NCBI GenBank assembly: GCA_963971225.1
Contig: OZ020268.1
Location: 40,865,348-40,929,347, forward strand
Direction: 5' to 3'
DNA length: 64,000 bases
DNA from: Melieria omissa
Taxonomy: Eukaryota; Arthropoda; Insecta; Diptera; Ulidiidae
Each line of letters begins with the position of its first letter. Positions within the stretch are counted from its first letter, which is position 1. Shown here one piece after another: positions 48,771 through 60,856 of the stretch. Below the pieces are notes generated by a model. That model was not told the origin of the DNA. It searched no databases and saw only the letters and a program-made list of their open reading frames with translations. Position numbers and translations under genes: made by a program.

Positions 48771-50250
48771 TCAAACACAATGCTAGTTGCGATTTTTTGA
48801 AATTCGGAACCTGAAAGGGCTAACATGGGTTAAAGTGTTGTATGGAAAAACCCCATTTTATGGGCCTATTGACTAAAACATTTATGGAAATACTGAAAAC
48901 AAAAAATAGTTAATAATAAAAAAATAAAAAAAATGTTTCAAATTTAACAAAATTTAAAAAAATTAAAAAAAAATTTAAAAAATTAAAAAAATTAAATTAA
49001 AAAATTAAAAAATATTTTTTTATTTTCTTCGAATATCAAAATTAAACGCGGTCAACAATGGGTTAAGGTTCGTATACGGACAGATTACGAACAAAAACCA
49101 GAGGCTAACAAAAAATAGTTAATAATTAAAAAATAAAATAAAATTTCAAAAAATAAAAAAAAAAAATTAAAAAAGGACTAATTAAAAAATATTTTTTTAT
49201 TTTCTTCGAAAATCAAAATTAAACTCGGTCAACAATGGGTTAAGGTTCGTATACGGACAGATTACGAACAAAAACCAGAGGCTCATTGACCTCCCTTGAA
49301 ATCAAAAACAATTTGACAAATGTTTTGGATTTTTTTAAATCAAAACTTTGAAGGGATAAACCAAGGGTTAAAAATTGTATGAAGAAACGTGATCTCTTAC
49401 GCTTTTTGACTTCAAACATGGTGAAAGTATTCTTGGTGAAAACAAATTTGACACGTGTTTTTAATTTTTTGGAAAAATCAAAATCTGACGCGATCAACAA
49501 TGGGTTAAAAGTTTGTATGGAGAAACAAGATTTTATGGGCCTTTTGACTTCAAACTTAGTGAAAACACTTAGCATGTGAAATAATTCGACAGGCGTTTTT
49601 CGTTTTTTCAAAAATCAAAATCTGACGGGGTCAACGACGGGTTAAGATTTTGCACGAAGAAACTGTGAAATCTAACGGGGTGAACCAAGATTTAAAAGTT
49701 TGTATGAAGAAACATTATTTTTTACGCCTTTTGACTTCAAACTCTGTCTAAGTATTCTTAGTGAGAAATAATTTGACACAGGTTTTTAATTTTTTCGAAT
49801 ATCAAAATCTAACGGGGTCAACAATGGGTTAAAAGTTTGTACGAAGAAATACGATTTTATTTTATGTGAAATAATTCGACAGGCGTTTTTAATTTTTTTG
49901 AAAATCAAATACTGACGGGTTAAGATTTTGTATGAAGAAACTGTGAAATCTAACGGGGTGAACCAAGGGTTAAAAGTTTGTATGAACAAACATGATTTTT
50001 TACGCTTTTTGACTTCAAACATGGTGAAAGTAGTCTTAGTGAGAATAATTTGACACGCGTTTTTTATTTGTTCGAAAAAAATCTGACGGGTTAACGATGG
50101 GTTAAGACTTTGAATGGGGAAACATGTTTTTACGTGGCTATTGACTTCAAATATGGTGAAAGCGCTTTAAATGAGGAATTATTGGACAAGTATTTTTTCA
50201 TAAAAATTTGAAGGGATCAACAAAGGGTTGAGAAGAACTTCATTTATTGG
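48770..50250 (-). repeat. ~1.5-kb diverged tandem array, inverted relative to 26.5-27.2 kb
   Basis: GTCAACAATGGGTTAA-like words recur (about 48820, 49050, 49225, 49488, 49630, 49815, 50090, 50216), each followed by GTATGGAGAAA/GTATGAAGAAA, GACTTCAAAC and AATTTGACA. One double unit at 49030-49090 and 49190-49275 is almost identical. It gives accidental long frames on the minus strand. Confidence 0.88.
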
Positions 50251-53136
50251 CCCAATTGACTGTTAACTTGCGTGCAAAGCTATAAAGCATAAGCTGTATG
50301 CTATATAGCGACATTCCTCGAGTGTTGTTCTTAACAAAAAAGTAACTATGCAATGACATTTCCAGTACCTGTTGGGAGTTTGTCTCACTCTAAAAGCCTT
50401 CATTCTGTTGCTTTATTAATTCGTTAAGCCACCAATGAGCCTGAGCACTGAACAAAATTTGTTGAGAAAGCAAACAGATCTATTAACCACCGGCCATATA
50501 TACCATGATGACAATAGGCTATATACAGGCTATAGTTCTGTTCTGTTCAGTTGAATTTTTTATGCACAAAGACCAAAATTTTCCATATATTCCTGATAAA
50601 AAAACTTCATTGTTACCAATGACATCTAATCAGTACTTCTGGATCTTCATTCACACTGCCATTCATAGTTGCAATGGGTGTTTCAGCAGGAACATTTCTT
50701 TGACTTATTCTTATAATAGCATTAAAAACCCTGAAATCACCTCCATCGTAGTCAAGTCTTGAGTTCCGGAACACATAAGGTTTACGTATAACGAGACCTC
50801 AGACTAGAAACGGGAGCTAGAATGGGCTGCATCAGCTATTCCCAACAAAGCCACTTTAACCAAATGGGTTGTTTCAAGCCATGAGTGACTATGTCAGACT
50901 GAGATCGACTGCAATTGGACAACGTCTGACGTTTCTTCTGTCTCTATACAGGAAAGACTACAGACCGCTGACTGGCCTAATGATGGACAATTTTCTACTG
51001 ACAAATCACATGAAAAAGTTAGATATATCTGACAGATAATATCTGCGGATGACAAGCAACTTCAAGTTGCAGCATCTACAATTCGGTCTGAGTGCTGCGC
51101 TTTCTAGGCTGTTCTGACAAAGGAAAAGATGTTTGTTTTCGTCGCGAAGAGTTGTGTGCAGTAAGAGGTCTGAGGAAAGTTCAGAACAAGATTTAATTTT
51201 TGCAGTTCCGTACCAATTGTTTGAGCCCAATACCATTTCTAACAATTTTTTCCACCCACAGATAGTTGGGGGGGGGGGGTTTATGTAGATAGAGAAGTAC
51301 CCTATCTTACCCGAATATACACATCGACAATCAATAAAGTCCAGTCAAGTCTAAATGTGGTATGAAATGTATTAACAAGGGCTCAAATTGTCAAATTGTT
51401 GGCTCAAATTGTCGTTTAAAACAAGAATAAAATGTAAAAATTTTTTGCAACCGTTTTCCAAAATTAATTTTTGATACTTTGAAGATTTAGTTCAAGCGTT
51501 GGTCTTTTCCAAGATGAAATGGTAAACTGTAATGAATAACTTTGACATCGGTCAGCTCTTTGACAGTTTATGACTTCATAAACAAAATAATTGGCGGTTA
51601 CAATAATTTGGGCTTTTTATTTATTTATTTATTGTTTTAATGTTATCAAACTTTTATTAACATTTTTTCATTTTATTTCCTTAAGGTTTAGTTTGATTAA
51701 TGATTTGTTTAGCTGAAAGTGATTGAAATTTTTTTGAGTCTAAATCCTTTGAAGGGGATAAATCTGAATTAGTTTAATGTTTGGCACAAAAGTGGGAGTT
51801 TGCTTTTATTTGAAGCACTAAATATTTTCAAATATTGACACTTTTTCCAGCGATAGCGATAGTGAGAACTTTAACAGAAGCTGGAAATATGTAGAGGAAC
51901 ATTTTTTTCTACTTGCACCACTGTAGACAACAACAACACAACCGGCACCGGCAAACTCTGCACTTAAGCCAACAGCCGCTGAATTATTGAAAAAAAGAGA
52001 CTTACGCTTATTTAATGTTTATGTAGAAAAAGCAGAAAATACAACAACAACAACAACAAAAACACTACGAGCACGTATAGTAAAAATAAACAAATAGCGC
52101 AAACGGTTTATGGCTCAAATGGCGCGAGTGGCGCTTTTTGTGGGACCGGGCCGAGGTACAAAGGCACAGAGGGGCACACAAAGTATGTTTTTGCGATTAT
52201 TATTTATTAAATAACGCACACAAGCACACACGGCTGCGTTGCGTGCAAGTAGAATCGTTTTTTTTGGGTTAAAATGGGTTGAAAGATAAAAATTCTCAAA
52301 AATACTCAGCACTCAAAAGCCACTCAATTCGTTATTTGCACTCATTTGTTTACTGTCAGAAGCCTATTGCTGCTGCATTTTTAATTATTTCCCCATTCAG
52401 TTTAACTAATAAACCATTAATTATATGACAAATTGTTTTATGATTATTTTTCTACACTTTGCTTGTAAAATATTTTAAAATGCTTTACGAGTTGCGAGCA
52501 ACATTAAACATTCCTTTCGCGCTGCTCACACTTTGCCTATGGAATATTTTCTGCTATCGCCAATGCGGTTTTTAGAAAAATATTTGCGCTTTGTCTTGTT
52601 TACACTTTTGTTGCGGTTCGTTTCGATAAAAATTGCTCACTTTGCACTCAACTTTTCGCCGGGGTTCACAGTTTTGCGTTTCGAAACGCAATCGCTGTGC
52701 ACGTTTTAGTCACTTCCACACCAGATTACAACGACGTTGATTTCGATTATTTACAATTTTCTCATATTTCTGCAATAATAAATTTGTGCACTGTGCTGGA
52801 GCCAAAGGCAAAACATGTGTGCAATGCAATATAGGAAAATATGAATACGGCGCAAGCAATGGAACACAAAATAAGCACAAACAATAAAAAAAAACAATAA
52901 AAACATTTAAAATAACTAAACATATCGAATTGTTTAATAAATAATTCCGTTTTTATGCTTCAAAGTCTTCTTAGTTCAAGCTTTTAAAACTTAAACTTAA
53001 AACTTCAGGCTTTTGAATCGGCACTCTGGCTTCTGGTATTAAAATTTCTACTTCTTTTGTATGATATAGAATTTTATATACCTAGAATATTCTATCGAAT
53101 TTTGAATTGCATTTTTATTGAAATTAACCTTAGCTT
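50251..53136. other. Intergenic; possible minus-strand 5' leader around 52.1-52.85 kb
   Basis: No conserved protein. 52.1-52.85 kb is GC-richer; read on the minus strand it has AACAAAAGTGTAAACAAG and GTGCAAAGTGAGC-like words typical of fly leaders, so a minus-strand promoter is possible. A run of about ten G lies near 51269. Confidence 0.3.
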
Positions 53137-53186
53137 TTGACAGGAACCCCTGTTAGTGTGGTTTGCCTCTTCCTGGCACTCATAGG

Positions 53187-53981
53187 CAGTGCTGCCAGAT
53201 CAGGAGATTTCCTTCTATATTTAGGAGATTCTTTGCCTTTTAGGAGACTTTTTAGGAGGAAGATACTTAGAAGAAAGTTTAGGAGATTTACATTTTATAA
53301 AGAAGTTTACAAAATTGATTTTCATGGTGATGCATTTGACATCATTAGTGGCACTGAAGCCTTGAATATTGAAAGCAAAAATGTCTAATTTACTTTATTT
53401 AGGTTGTATGCTTCAAAATGTATAAGTTATGCAAGAAATGAAGAACGTTTACAAAACAGAGTTTAATTTTTTTATATGTTTTGTTTATGTTAAGTTGTTC
53501 TTAAGCTGAAGTTGAATGACTACGAAGGCTGCAACAAAAAAATCTAAATAAATCTTTATTTTTTCAGAAGTTTAATTCTAAGGTTTATTATTATAAAAAT
53601 GAATTATAATTATAAAAGTTAAAAAAAATTTAGGAGACTTTTTCAAATGAAATGTATAAAAAAAAATAAATGTTGTTAAAAATTTTAAAAATAAATTTTT
53701 ACAATTTTAATAATAATTTCTTTTTAATTTAATGTTATTTTAATTTTTTTATTAATTTTTTTAAATAAATATATTTTTATTTTTTTACAAGTTTAATTCT
53801 AAAGTTTATGATTTATAAATTAAAAAAAAAGTTTAGGAGATTTCTAAAAATAAAATACATAAATAAATAAAATTTTGAAAAAAATTTTAAGATATATGTT
53901 TAATTTTGGAAATCATTTTTTTTCAACAACCGTTTTTTTATGAATTAGGAGTAAAGTAATTTCATATATCTGGCAACACTG
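53187..53981 (+). mobile_element. hAT-like MITE, family A, best copy
   Basis: Left end CAGTGCTGCCAGAT, right end ATCTGGCAACACTG. Flanking 8-mers CTCATAGG and CGCATAGG agree at seven of eight bases, the hAT duplication length. 795 bp, with AT-rich interior and no transposase. Confidence 0.9.
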
Positions 53982-54029
53982 CGCATAGGTGCCATAGGCA
54001 CCTCATTTTGTGTAGAGTATTGAGTAGAG

Positions 54030-54186
54030 CAGTGGTGCACGCAGGAGGGTTTTGGGCGTTCAAACCCCTCTCTCCCCAAATACAAAAATTGCTGTTGCAA
54101 AATATAGTTTCGAATGGTACTGGGCTCAAAATTTAGACGTTAAGCCTGCCCCGCCGCCACAAAATGAAATCGTGTGTGCTCCACTG
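54030..54186 (+). mobile_element. hAT-like MITE, family B, copy 2
   Basis: CAGTGGTGCACGCAGGA and the inverted TCGTGTGTGCTCCACTG bound 157 bp. Flanking 8-mers GAGTAGAG and AAGTAGAG agree at seven of eight bases. The interior matches 11855-11995. Confidence 0.9.
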
Positions 54187-54559
54187 AAGTAGAGAATATT
54201 AAGGTTTCTTCTACTATTTATTCAAATTTGCAGAAGTGTATTTCATGCACTCAAAACGATCTAGTAAAAGCTTTAACGTAGATCTCACTAGAGGACGTGA
54301 TCGATCAGTTCCACATAATCTTAATAGTTCTCAAGCTATGCGTACCATTAATGATACTCGATATCTCTAAAGGTGATACGAGCTTGATCCACATTGCACA
54401 TGAATGGTACGCAAAACAAAGCTTTTGAACCGCTAGTTTAAAAAATGAGTTTTTTATACAAATACCAGCAAATGTATTCATCCATTCTATTTTATATAGT
54501 CAGCAAAAAAAAACTAAAATTATAACACATTTTGTTGTTGCACGAACACTTCACTGGAA

Positions 54560-55860
54560 AATCGTGTGTCATTGGTTGCATTAGTTATAGAATGATTATG
54601 AAACTTCGCAAAACTTTCACTGAAACTTCATGTAATCAACTATAGAAACTGAAGTCAACGTACATTTTTCATTGAAACTGTGTATCAACTTATTCATTTT
54701 GTTTGATCTATTCAGCGTTAGACACTGAAATCTTCACACATTTTGCTATTACAAAGAGTTTTGAATTTGATGTAACAATTATTTAAAACTGAAATCATAC
54801 TTTGCACATTTTTAACTGAAACTTTCAATCGATTCATTATTTTTGTTTGATCTAATGAAAGAGTTCATCTTCATCCGTTACAAAGAGTTTCAAATTTAAT
54901 GAAACAATCATTAGAAACTGATATCATCATCATCGCTGAAACTTTCGATCGATTCATTATTTTGTTTGATCTTATCAACGTCAGAAACTAAAATCATCAC
55001 TCAATTTGCGGTTAAAAAGTGTTTCAAATTTCATCTAACAATCATTAAAAATTTGAAATCAATGCCGATTTTTCATTGCAACTTTCGATCAATTAATTTA
55101 TTTTGTTTCATCTTATAAGCATTAGAAACTGATATCTTCATAAATTTTGCTATTACAAAGAGTTTCAAGTTTCATCAAACTATCATTAGAAACTGAAATC
55201 ATCAATTAATTCATTTTGTTTGATCTAATCAGCATTAGAGTCTGAAATCTTTACACGTTTTGCTATTACATAGAGTTTCAATTTGATTTAACAATAAATA
55301 AAAACTGAAATCATTACACATTTTTTACTGAAACTTTCGATCAATTCATTCATTTTCTTTGATCTAATCAACGTCAGAAACTGAAATTTGCTGTTACAAA
55401 GAGTTTAAAATGTCATCTCAAAATTATTAGAAATTGAAGTCAATGCAGATTTTTCATTGCAACTTTCGATTAATTAATTTATTTTGCTTGATCTAATAAG
55501 CATTAAAAACTGATATCTTCATACATTTTGCTATTATAAAGAGTTTCAAGGTTGATCAAACAATCATTAGAAATTGAAATCTTCAATTAATTCATTTTAT
55601 TTGCTCTAATCAGCGTTAGAAACTGATATCATCACACATTTTCCTATTACAGAGAGTATCAAGCTTGATCAAACATTCATTAGATATTGAAATCAATGCA
55701 TATTTTTTACTGAAACTTTCGATCGATTCATTCACTTTGTTTGGTCTAATAAGTGTTTATCTAACTATCATCAGAAACTGAAATTATCTCACATTTTTCA
55801 CTGAAACTTTCGATGCATCTTTTAGTTTGATCTTACCAGCACTTAGTACTGAAATTGTGA
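54560..55860 (+). repeat. ~125-bp tandem array, about ten units
   Basis: GAAACTTTCGATCGATTCAT and variants start near 54821, 54938, 55078, 55327, 55459, 55708 and 55801, with shortened forms at 55203 and 55580. Between them TTTGATCTAATCAGC, AGAAACTGAAATCAT and ACAAAGAGTTTCAA recur in fixed order. Units are diverged, so the array is old. Confidence 0.93.
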
Positions 55861-57161
55861 CTCATATTACTGGTGAATTAAGTTTCACCCGTTCAACGTA
55901 ATTTGGCCTACAAATATGATAATTTTCGATACGCTAAACTGAGTTTCTGCTAACAATCACTTTGAAATCTACTTTAAAACAAATCATGCGTAAATCGTAT
56001 GTTCCACTTTTCATATTGTGCTCAATATCTACTTCGAAAAATATTTTTGCATTCGTAATCATCTTTAGAAATAAAAGGTTTGTCCCGTCGGTATTAATGT
56101 CCCAACATAGCTGAGAGCATAAAAACGAAATAATGTTTTAAATCATCACCCATGTTTTTGTTACGGACTTTGAAGTATCCTGTATGACTATCTAGGCGGG
56201 AAAACATTTGCTGCTCCCTCTTATAAGCCTCCCAGAGTAGTAGCTGAACGGACGAAAAGTTGTATGCTCACCTAAACATAACTTGTTCCAACCTAAACTA
56301 AACAGTCCTACCCTAAGTAATCAAACTTAACCCAATCGAACCAAATCTTAACTTAGCCCTAATTCCCAGAATTTTAAACGTAACGTAAACCCAGAAGTGA
56401 GACTGAAAACACTCGTTTAAAAAGTACAAAAACTGTCTAAAATGTTAAATTTATAAATGCATTATAATTCTAATATTCCATTAGAGGATTAGAGGAAAAT
56501 AATGGAATCGCAAATCTTTTGGATTTATCACTATTTGAAATCTTTAGTGAGACTGTGAGGCTCACTTCTGGAAATAAGGGGTTAACCTAACCTTACATAA
56601 CCCACTCTAGGGTACTTAGTTACTTAACTTATTACAAAACCCACAAAAAAAGCCACAAAATCTCTCTCCAGGCGTCTCTGCGTTCCTTCATTAGTTAGTC
56701 ACACCAAGAGATGACATCCTCATCTTGGTCCTTCCACTGGACACAGAGTCTCCCTCTTCGCCGTCAACTTTCAACTACCGTCTCGAACAACTTTTCCCAA
56801 GCTAGCCTAGCCTCACCTTAACTTCAACTAGCCTAGCTTCACCTAATCCAAGCTAACCTGATGTCGTTGCTTCTGCGCCTTAAAGTAGACCAAACACCTC
56901 AAGTAGTCAATGCAATGTATATTTAATTCGCTTGGAAATCCCGCTTAGTTATTAACATATTTTTCAATACTTTCAAGTATGTTAAGGCTTATCTCCAAGT
57001 CTTAACCCTTTCGCTACAGGGTTTGAATGGAAAAAGTTAAATTTTTTAAGTTGTCGATTTAGGCTTTTGTGTGGGTTTATCTATAACATTCCATAAGAAA
57101 TGTTGGACGTTGTTTTTTTAAATGTCATATGAGAGCAACCATAGTGTTATGGCTGTAAAAG
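55861..57161. other. Intergenic, containing LINE 3' end copy 3
   Basis: 56.27-56.60 kb has loose CTTAACCTAAC words. Nothing else apart from the LINE fragment is recognised. Confidence 0.4.
56600..56800 (-). mobile_element. LINE 3' end, copy 3
   Basis: On the minus strand it shows the same WKDQ-containing tail as the 16.8-kb copy (GGAAGGACCAAGATGAGG), then decayed sequence ending in AATAAGTTAAGTAACTAAG. Frames are broken. Confidence 0.55.
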
Positions 57162-57759
57162 CACTGCGAAACAACATCAAACTTTTTTTCAAATAACAAG
57201 GTTCTGACAACGGATTTTGGTAGAGAGGGTTGTGGTATTGGTTACCCTTCCATCTGCAATTCCACGTGCAAGTTTTGTAGGAGTTTTACACTTTTTTTAC
57301 ACTTATACACATTTTCAGTATTGGCTTAATTCTGGCGTTCAGGTTAATATCTGAGCTTTGATGTATTCAGAGACCTATAGTAGAATTATATGGCGAATAT
57401 TTTCGTGGTACATTTTATCCTTAAAAAGTCCTGTTGTACAGGACATTTTTGGCATTTTAGAAAAGAAGGGCCAAATTGACCCATATATATAGGAGTTACA
57501 GGGTTAAAATGCTCCACAAAAATGTTCTTCGTAGTATTTTACATCAAAATGCTGAACACATCATATACCTAAAATGTGAGGTTACATGGTTTATGTATGC
57601 CGATTCACCATAAGAATGAGCAAAAAGGGGAAAACTTTGACCCCCTTTAAAAAAATTCAGGCGTAAACTTTCAAAACGCCGATACACGTATATTTTTTTG
57701 TGCCCCCTCTACCAGTTCCGTTGTCAGAACCTTGTTATTTTTTTGTGTGTTGTGCAGTG
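57162..57759 (-). mobile_element. CACTG-ended MITE, inverted copy
   Basis: CACTGCGAAACAACA starts the left end and TGTTGTGCAGTG the right end. AACAAGGTTCTGACAACGG and its inverse lie inside each. The interior is the reverse complement of 24001-24661 (GTAGAATT, GATTCACCATAAGAATGAGC). Flanking trinucleotides AAG and TAG agree at two of three bases. Confidence 0.87.
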
Positions 57760-59514
57760 TAGTTATTTAAACATAAACAATACTTAGCGGAGTTCACTAT
57801 TCATAGAATTTTAGGTGTAAATTTGTTATGGTAGCAATTTTTGAATTTTCGCAATGTTTTCGAAAGCAGTTGTAGCGACAGATTGCTACTATAGCAATTT
57901 TACACCAAAAATGCTATGAAGAGTGAACTCCACTAATGTTTTTTTACGCATAACTAAAAGCGAAGAGTTCTTAATTTACTTCAGCGAAAATGATTTAAAA
58001 AATATATCTGCATTGAAGTAAAAAAGTCAAATTAGAAATGTCTCTTCTTTCTTACTACTTCTTTTTTTACTATGTAAACATATAACATTTAAAAAACCTA
58101 CATTCAGCTTCTTTAAATTTAAATATTCAGTTTATTAATTTCGTATTATTCCTAAAACTTCAAAATGTATATTTGAAACCAAAGAAATTTCAGACGTTGC
58201 CATATGGCCACAAAATAGCAAAAGGATTAATTGATACGTTAACCAAACACAAAGCCAACACATATCTCACACCGAAAATAATTAATCACCCACTTGAATG
58301 GGCAGAGTTCAGTTGCACCGATTGGCAACACCGATCACAACGACGGAATTATGTTGCACTTGAGCCCTGAGCAAAGCAACCAAATCGCCACACATTCACA
58401 CGAACTGAGCAAAAACTCGTTTCGAATTTAATTGCTGGCCATTATTACAGCGAATGCCACACTCGGCGCACCGATGCGTCAAGCGCGGCTGACCGTTGTT
58501 GTGCTTGTTGTCAGTTGTTTGTCTGCTGTTTTACTATTTTTTGCTACGCGAACAACATACGAACGAAACGTTGTTGTCATTCTACGCGCACTTACTGCAA
58601 ATGTGGCTGCCCTCCGATATTTACATTTTGATTTGTATTTTTATTGGTTTTTTTTTCAAATCAAACTTTCAATTTTACTAAATACCGCCGCATGAGATCA
58701 TTTCGTGTGTAAATAGTTGTTGCGTTGCGTTTATGGAAAATCACAATTTTCAGCATTAATTACAACAAGAACAACAAAGCCACATAGCACAGGTATATAA
58801 TTTAATTTCATATTTGGTTTGTTTCTTTTTTTTTTGTTTTTTGAAATTTGCAAATATGGCAATCAATGTGGCTGTGCATTTTTGGCAACACAAATTGGTG
58901 GGTGTGAAATTGGCAGATGTTTTGTGCGATGAAATGAAAAACAAGCATTAAACTTTTGTCAGCACCAAAAAGTCAATCGACAGTGGAATATATATAAAAA
59001 ATATATAGGAATATGCTGGTGGGTTGCTTTTTAGGCATCCGAATTAAATACTTAAAATTTTGCGTAGAATTTTATTCATAGATTAGAGAACTTAATAGAA
59101 ATGGCAACAAATCTTGATGGCCTCAGTTTACATATCTGAAGTATTGAACGAATTTTTGATATTCAAATTAGTATTAAAAAATAATGTTTAAGTATTAGTA
59201 GATAATATCCAAGTATTGGTAGATAAGTGTGTAAATGGGCCGCTTGAAATTTTTTCGGTGTACATTTGTTTGTTTGACATTGGCATCTGTGACTCAGTAG
59301 GCAGAATATAGGCAGAAAGTTAAAAGGGCGAATATTGATTCAACCGCTGAATAACTAAAATCTTCTCTCTATCGCGACCCTTTTGGCAGGCAATGACAAT
59401 CCTACGCGATTCCAAAATAGCCCGGAAAGGGTCAGTGAAAGGGTCAGTTTCATGTCTAAAATCTTTGCCTGGTTACTTACAGAGAACACTGGCATGACAA
59501 CTCGATAACGAGAC
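57760..59514. other. Intergenic, no supported gene
   Basis: 58.17-58.70 kb is somewhat GC-richer with overlapping 60-90-codon frames, none recognisable. TAGCAATTT words near 57830 and 57893 form an imperfect inverted pair around a small loop. Confidence 0.4.
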
Positions 59515-59935
59515 CAGTGTTGACCAGAGACCAGATCAGGAGATTTCCTTCTATATTTAGGAGATTCTTGGCCTTTTAGGAGAATTTTTAGGAGCAAACA
59601 TTGTTTAGGAAAAAGTTTAGGAGTTCAGGGGATGTTAGGGGATTTTTCGGATCCTATGTGCATATTTGGGAGATTTTTGGATAACGAAGTATTGGGAACA
59701 CTGGCAACAAAACATATTTTAATAGTCAAAGCATTCCTATTGTGTTAAAAAATTTTAAGCTTACAAAATGTAAGCTCGTTTCATCTCGTTCTCACTTATT
59801 GTCTCATTTGTTATGCTGCATAAAAAAAATTATCTGTATATATTTTTCTTTTTATGAGAAGTATAATTCCTTTAAAATGCCGCAAATCATATAAAAAATT
59901 TTGGAGATTTCTTTAACTCTTAAGAGGAAATTTCA
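59515..59935 (+). mobile_element. hAT-like MITE, family A, truncated copy
   Basis: CAGTGTTGACCAGAGACCAG, then GGAGATTTCCTTCTATATTT and GATTCTTGGCCTTTTAGGAG match the family left end. Homology stops in AGGAAATTTCAG at 59935, directly where the next inverted-repeat element begins; the right end is missing. Confidence 0.78.
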
Positions 59936-59938
59936 GTA

Positions 59939-60856
59939 GGGGAGAGTGGGGAGTTTTGAAGCACGCTTTTTTTGGGGGTTAAAACTACCACAAAAATAAT
60001 TTTTTTCACGTTCTATCAAACATAATCTATAGAGCGTATTAAAATACACTTCCTAGTTGATGGATATGCATAAAATCAAAAAGAATCGACAATTTTTGTC
60101 TGTTGGCCCAAAAAACTGGTTTTCGGAGTATTCAAAAATTGTGGGGAGTTGTGAAGCACGACTAAAAATCGCAGAAAATTACATATTTTGGTGAAAAATC
60201 TTTATTGGGATCGGAGAAAATTACAAATAATTAGGTTTCTCATGTATTAGAGTTGAGAAAATGGAACAAAAATTAAACTTTTGTTTAAAAAATGTGAAAA
60301 ATGGCAAGTTGCTTAATCATTCCGATCATTCCGAAAAACAATACGAGAAATATAAATAACACAATTTGTTGAAAACAATCCTTGGAATTGTACTAAACAT
60401 TCGAATTTTTTTTACAAATAATGCGCATACGCATGTAAAATATATTTCAGGTTGACATCTGTAATATTTGACGTGCTTCACATCTCCCCACTAGATGTGC
60501 TTCAATTCTCCCCATTCGCGACTATTTTAAAAATGCCACCGCGTCAGTAACACATCGAATGTTTTTGCATAAATCCTTTTGAACGTTAAAAGCCTAATCA
60601 TTGTTCATTATTTTGTTTGTACTCACCTTTTCGATTCGCTTGAAAATTTTACGAAAATTCCACTAACACGAATGTTAAAAAAACTTTTCGAACAAAATGT
60701 TCATTACACTGTCTGGATAGATACAAAAAAAGTGTGCTATCGAGACGAGTGCTAGTAAAAAACTGAGATTTTAGGTTAAAAAATGTTGACAGTAGGTAAG
60801 AGCTATCAAAACCACTACTAAGCGACATCTATGGCCGTGCTTCACAACTCCCCATG
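59939..60856. mobile_element. GGGGAG-ended element with inverted repeats inside and out
   Basis: GTGGGGAGTTTTGAAGCACG (59948-59967) is inverted at 60837-60856 as CGTGCTTCACAACTCCCCAT. Two further pairs lie inside (GTGGGGAGTTGTGAAGCACG near 60141; GTGCTTCACATCTCCCCA near 60474; GTGCTTCAATTCTCCCC near 60499). I do not know the superfamily; no transposase is seen. Confidence 0.8.

Noticed and set aside
54560..55860. CRISPR-like array
   Set aside because: Eukaryotic context; repeats are diverged and the intervals are also repeated, so it is an ordinary tandem repeat.
58432..58695. 87-codon frame with a hydrophobic start
   Set aside because: Non-ATG start, overlaps another frame, no similarity I recognise.
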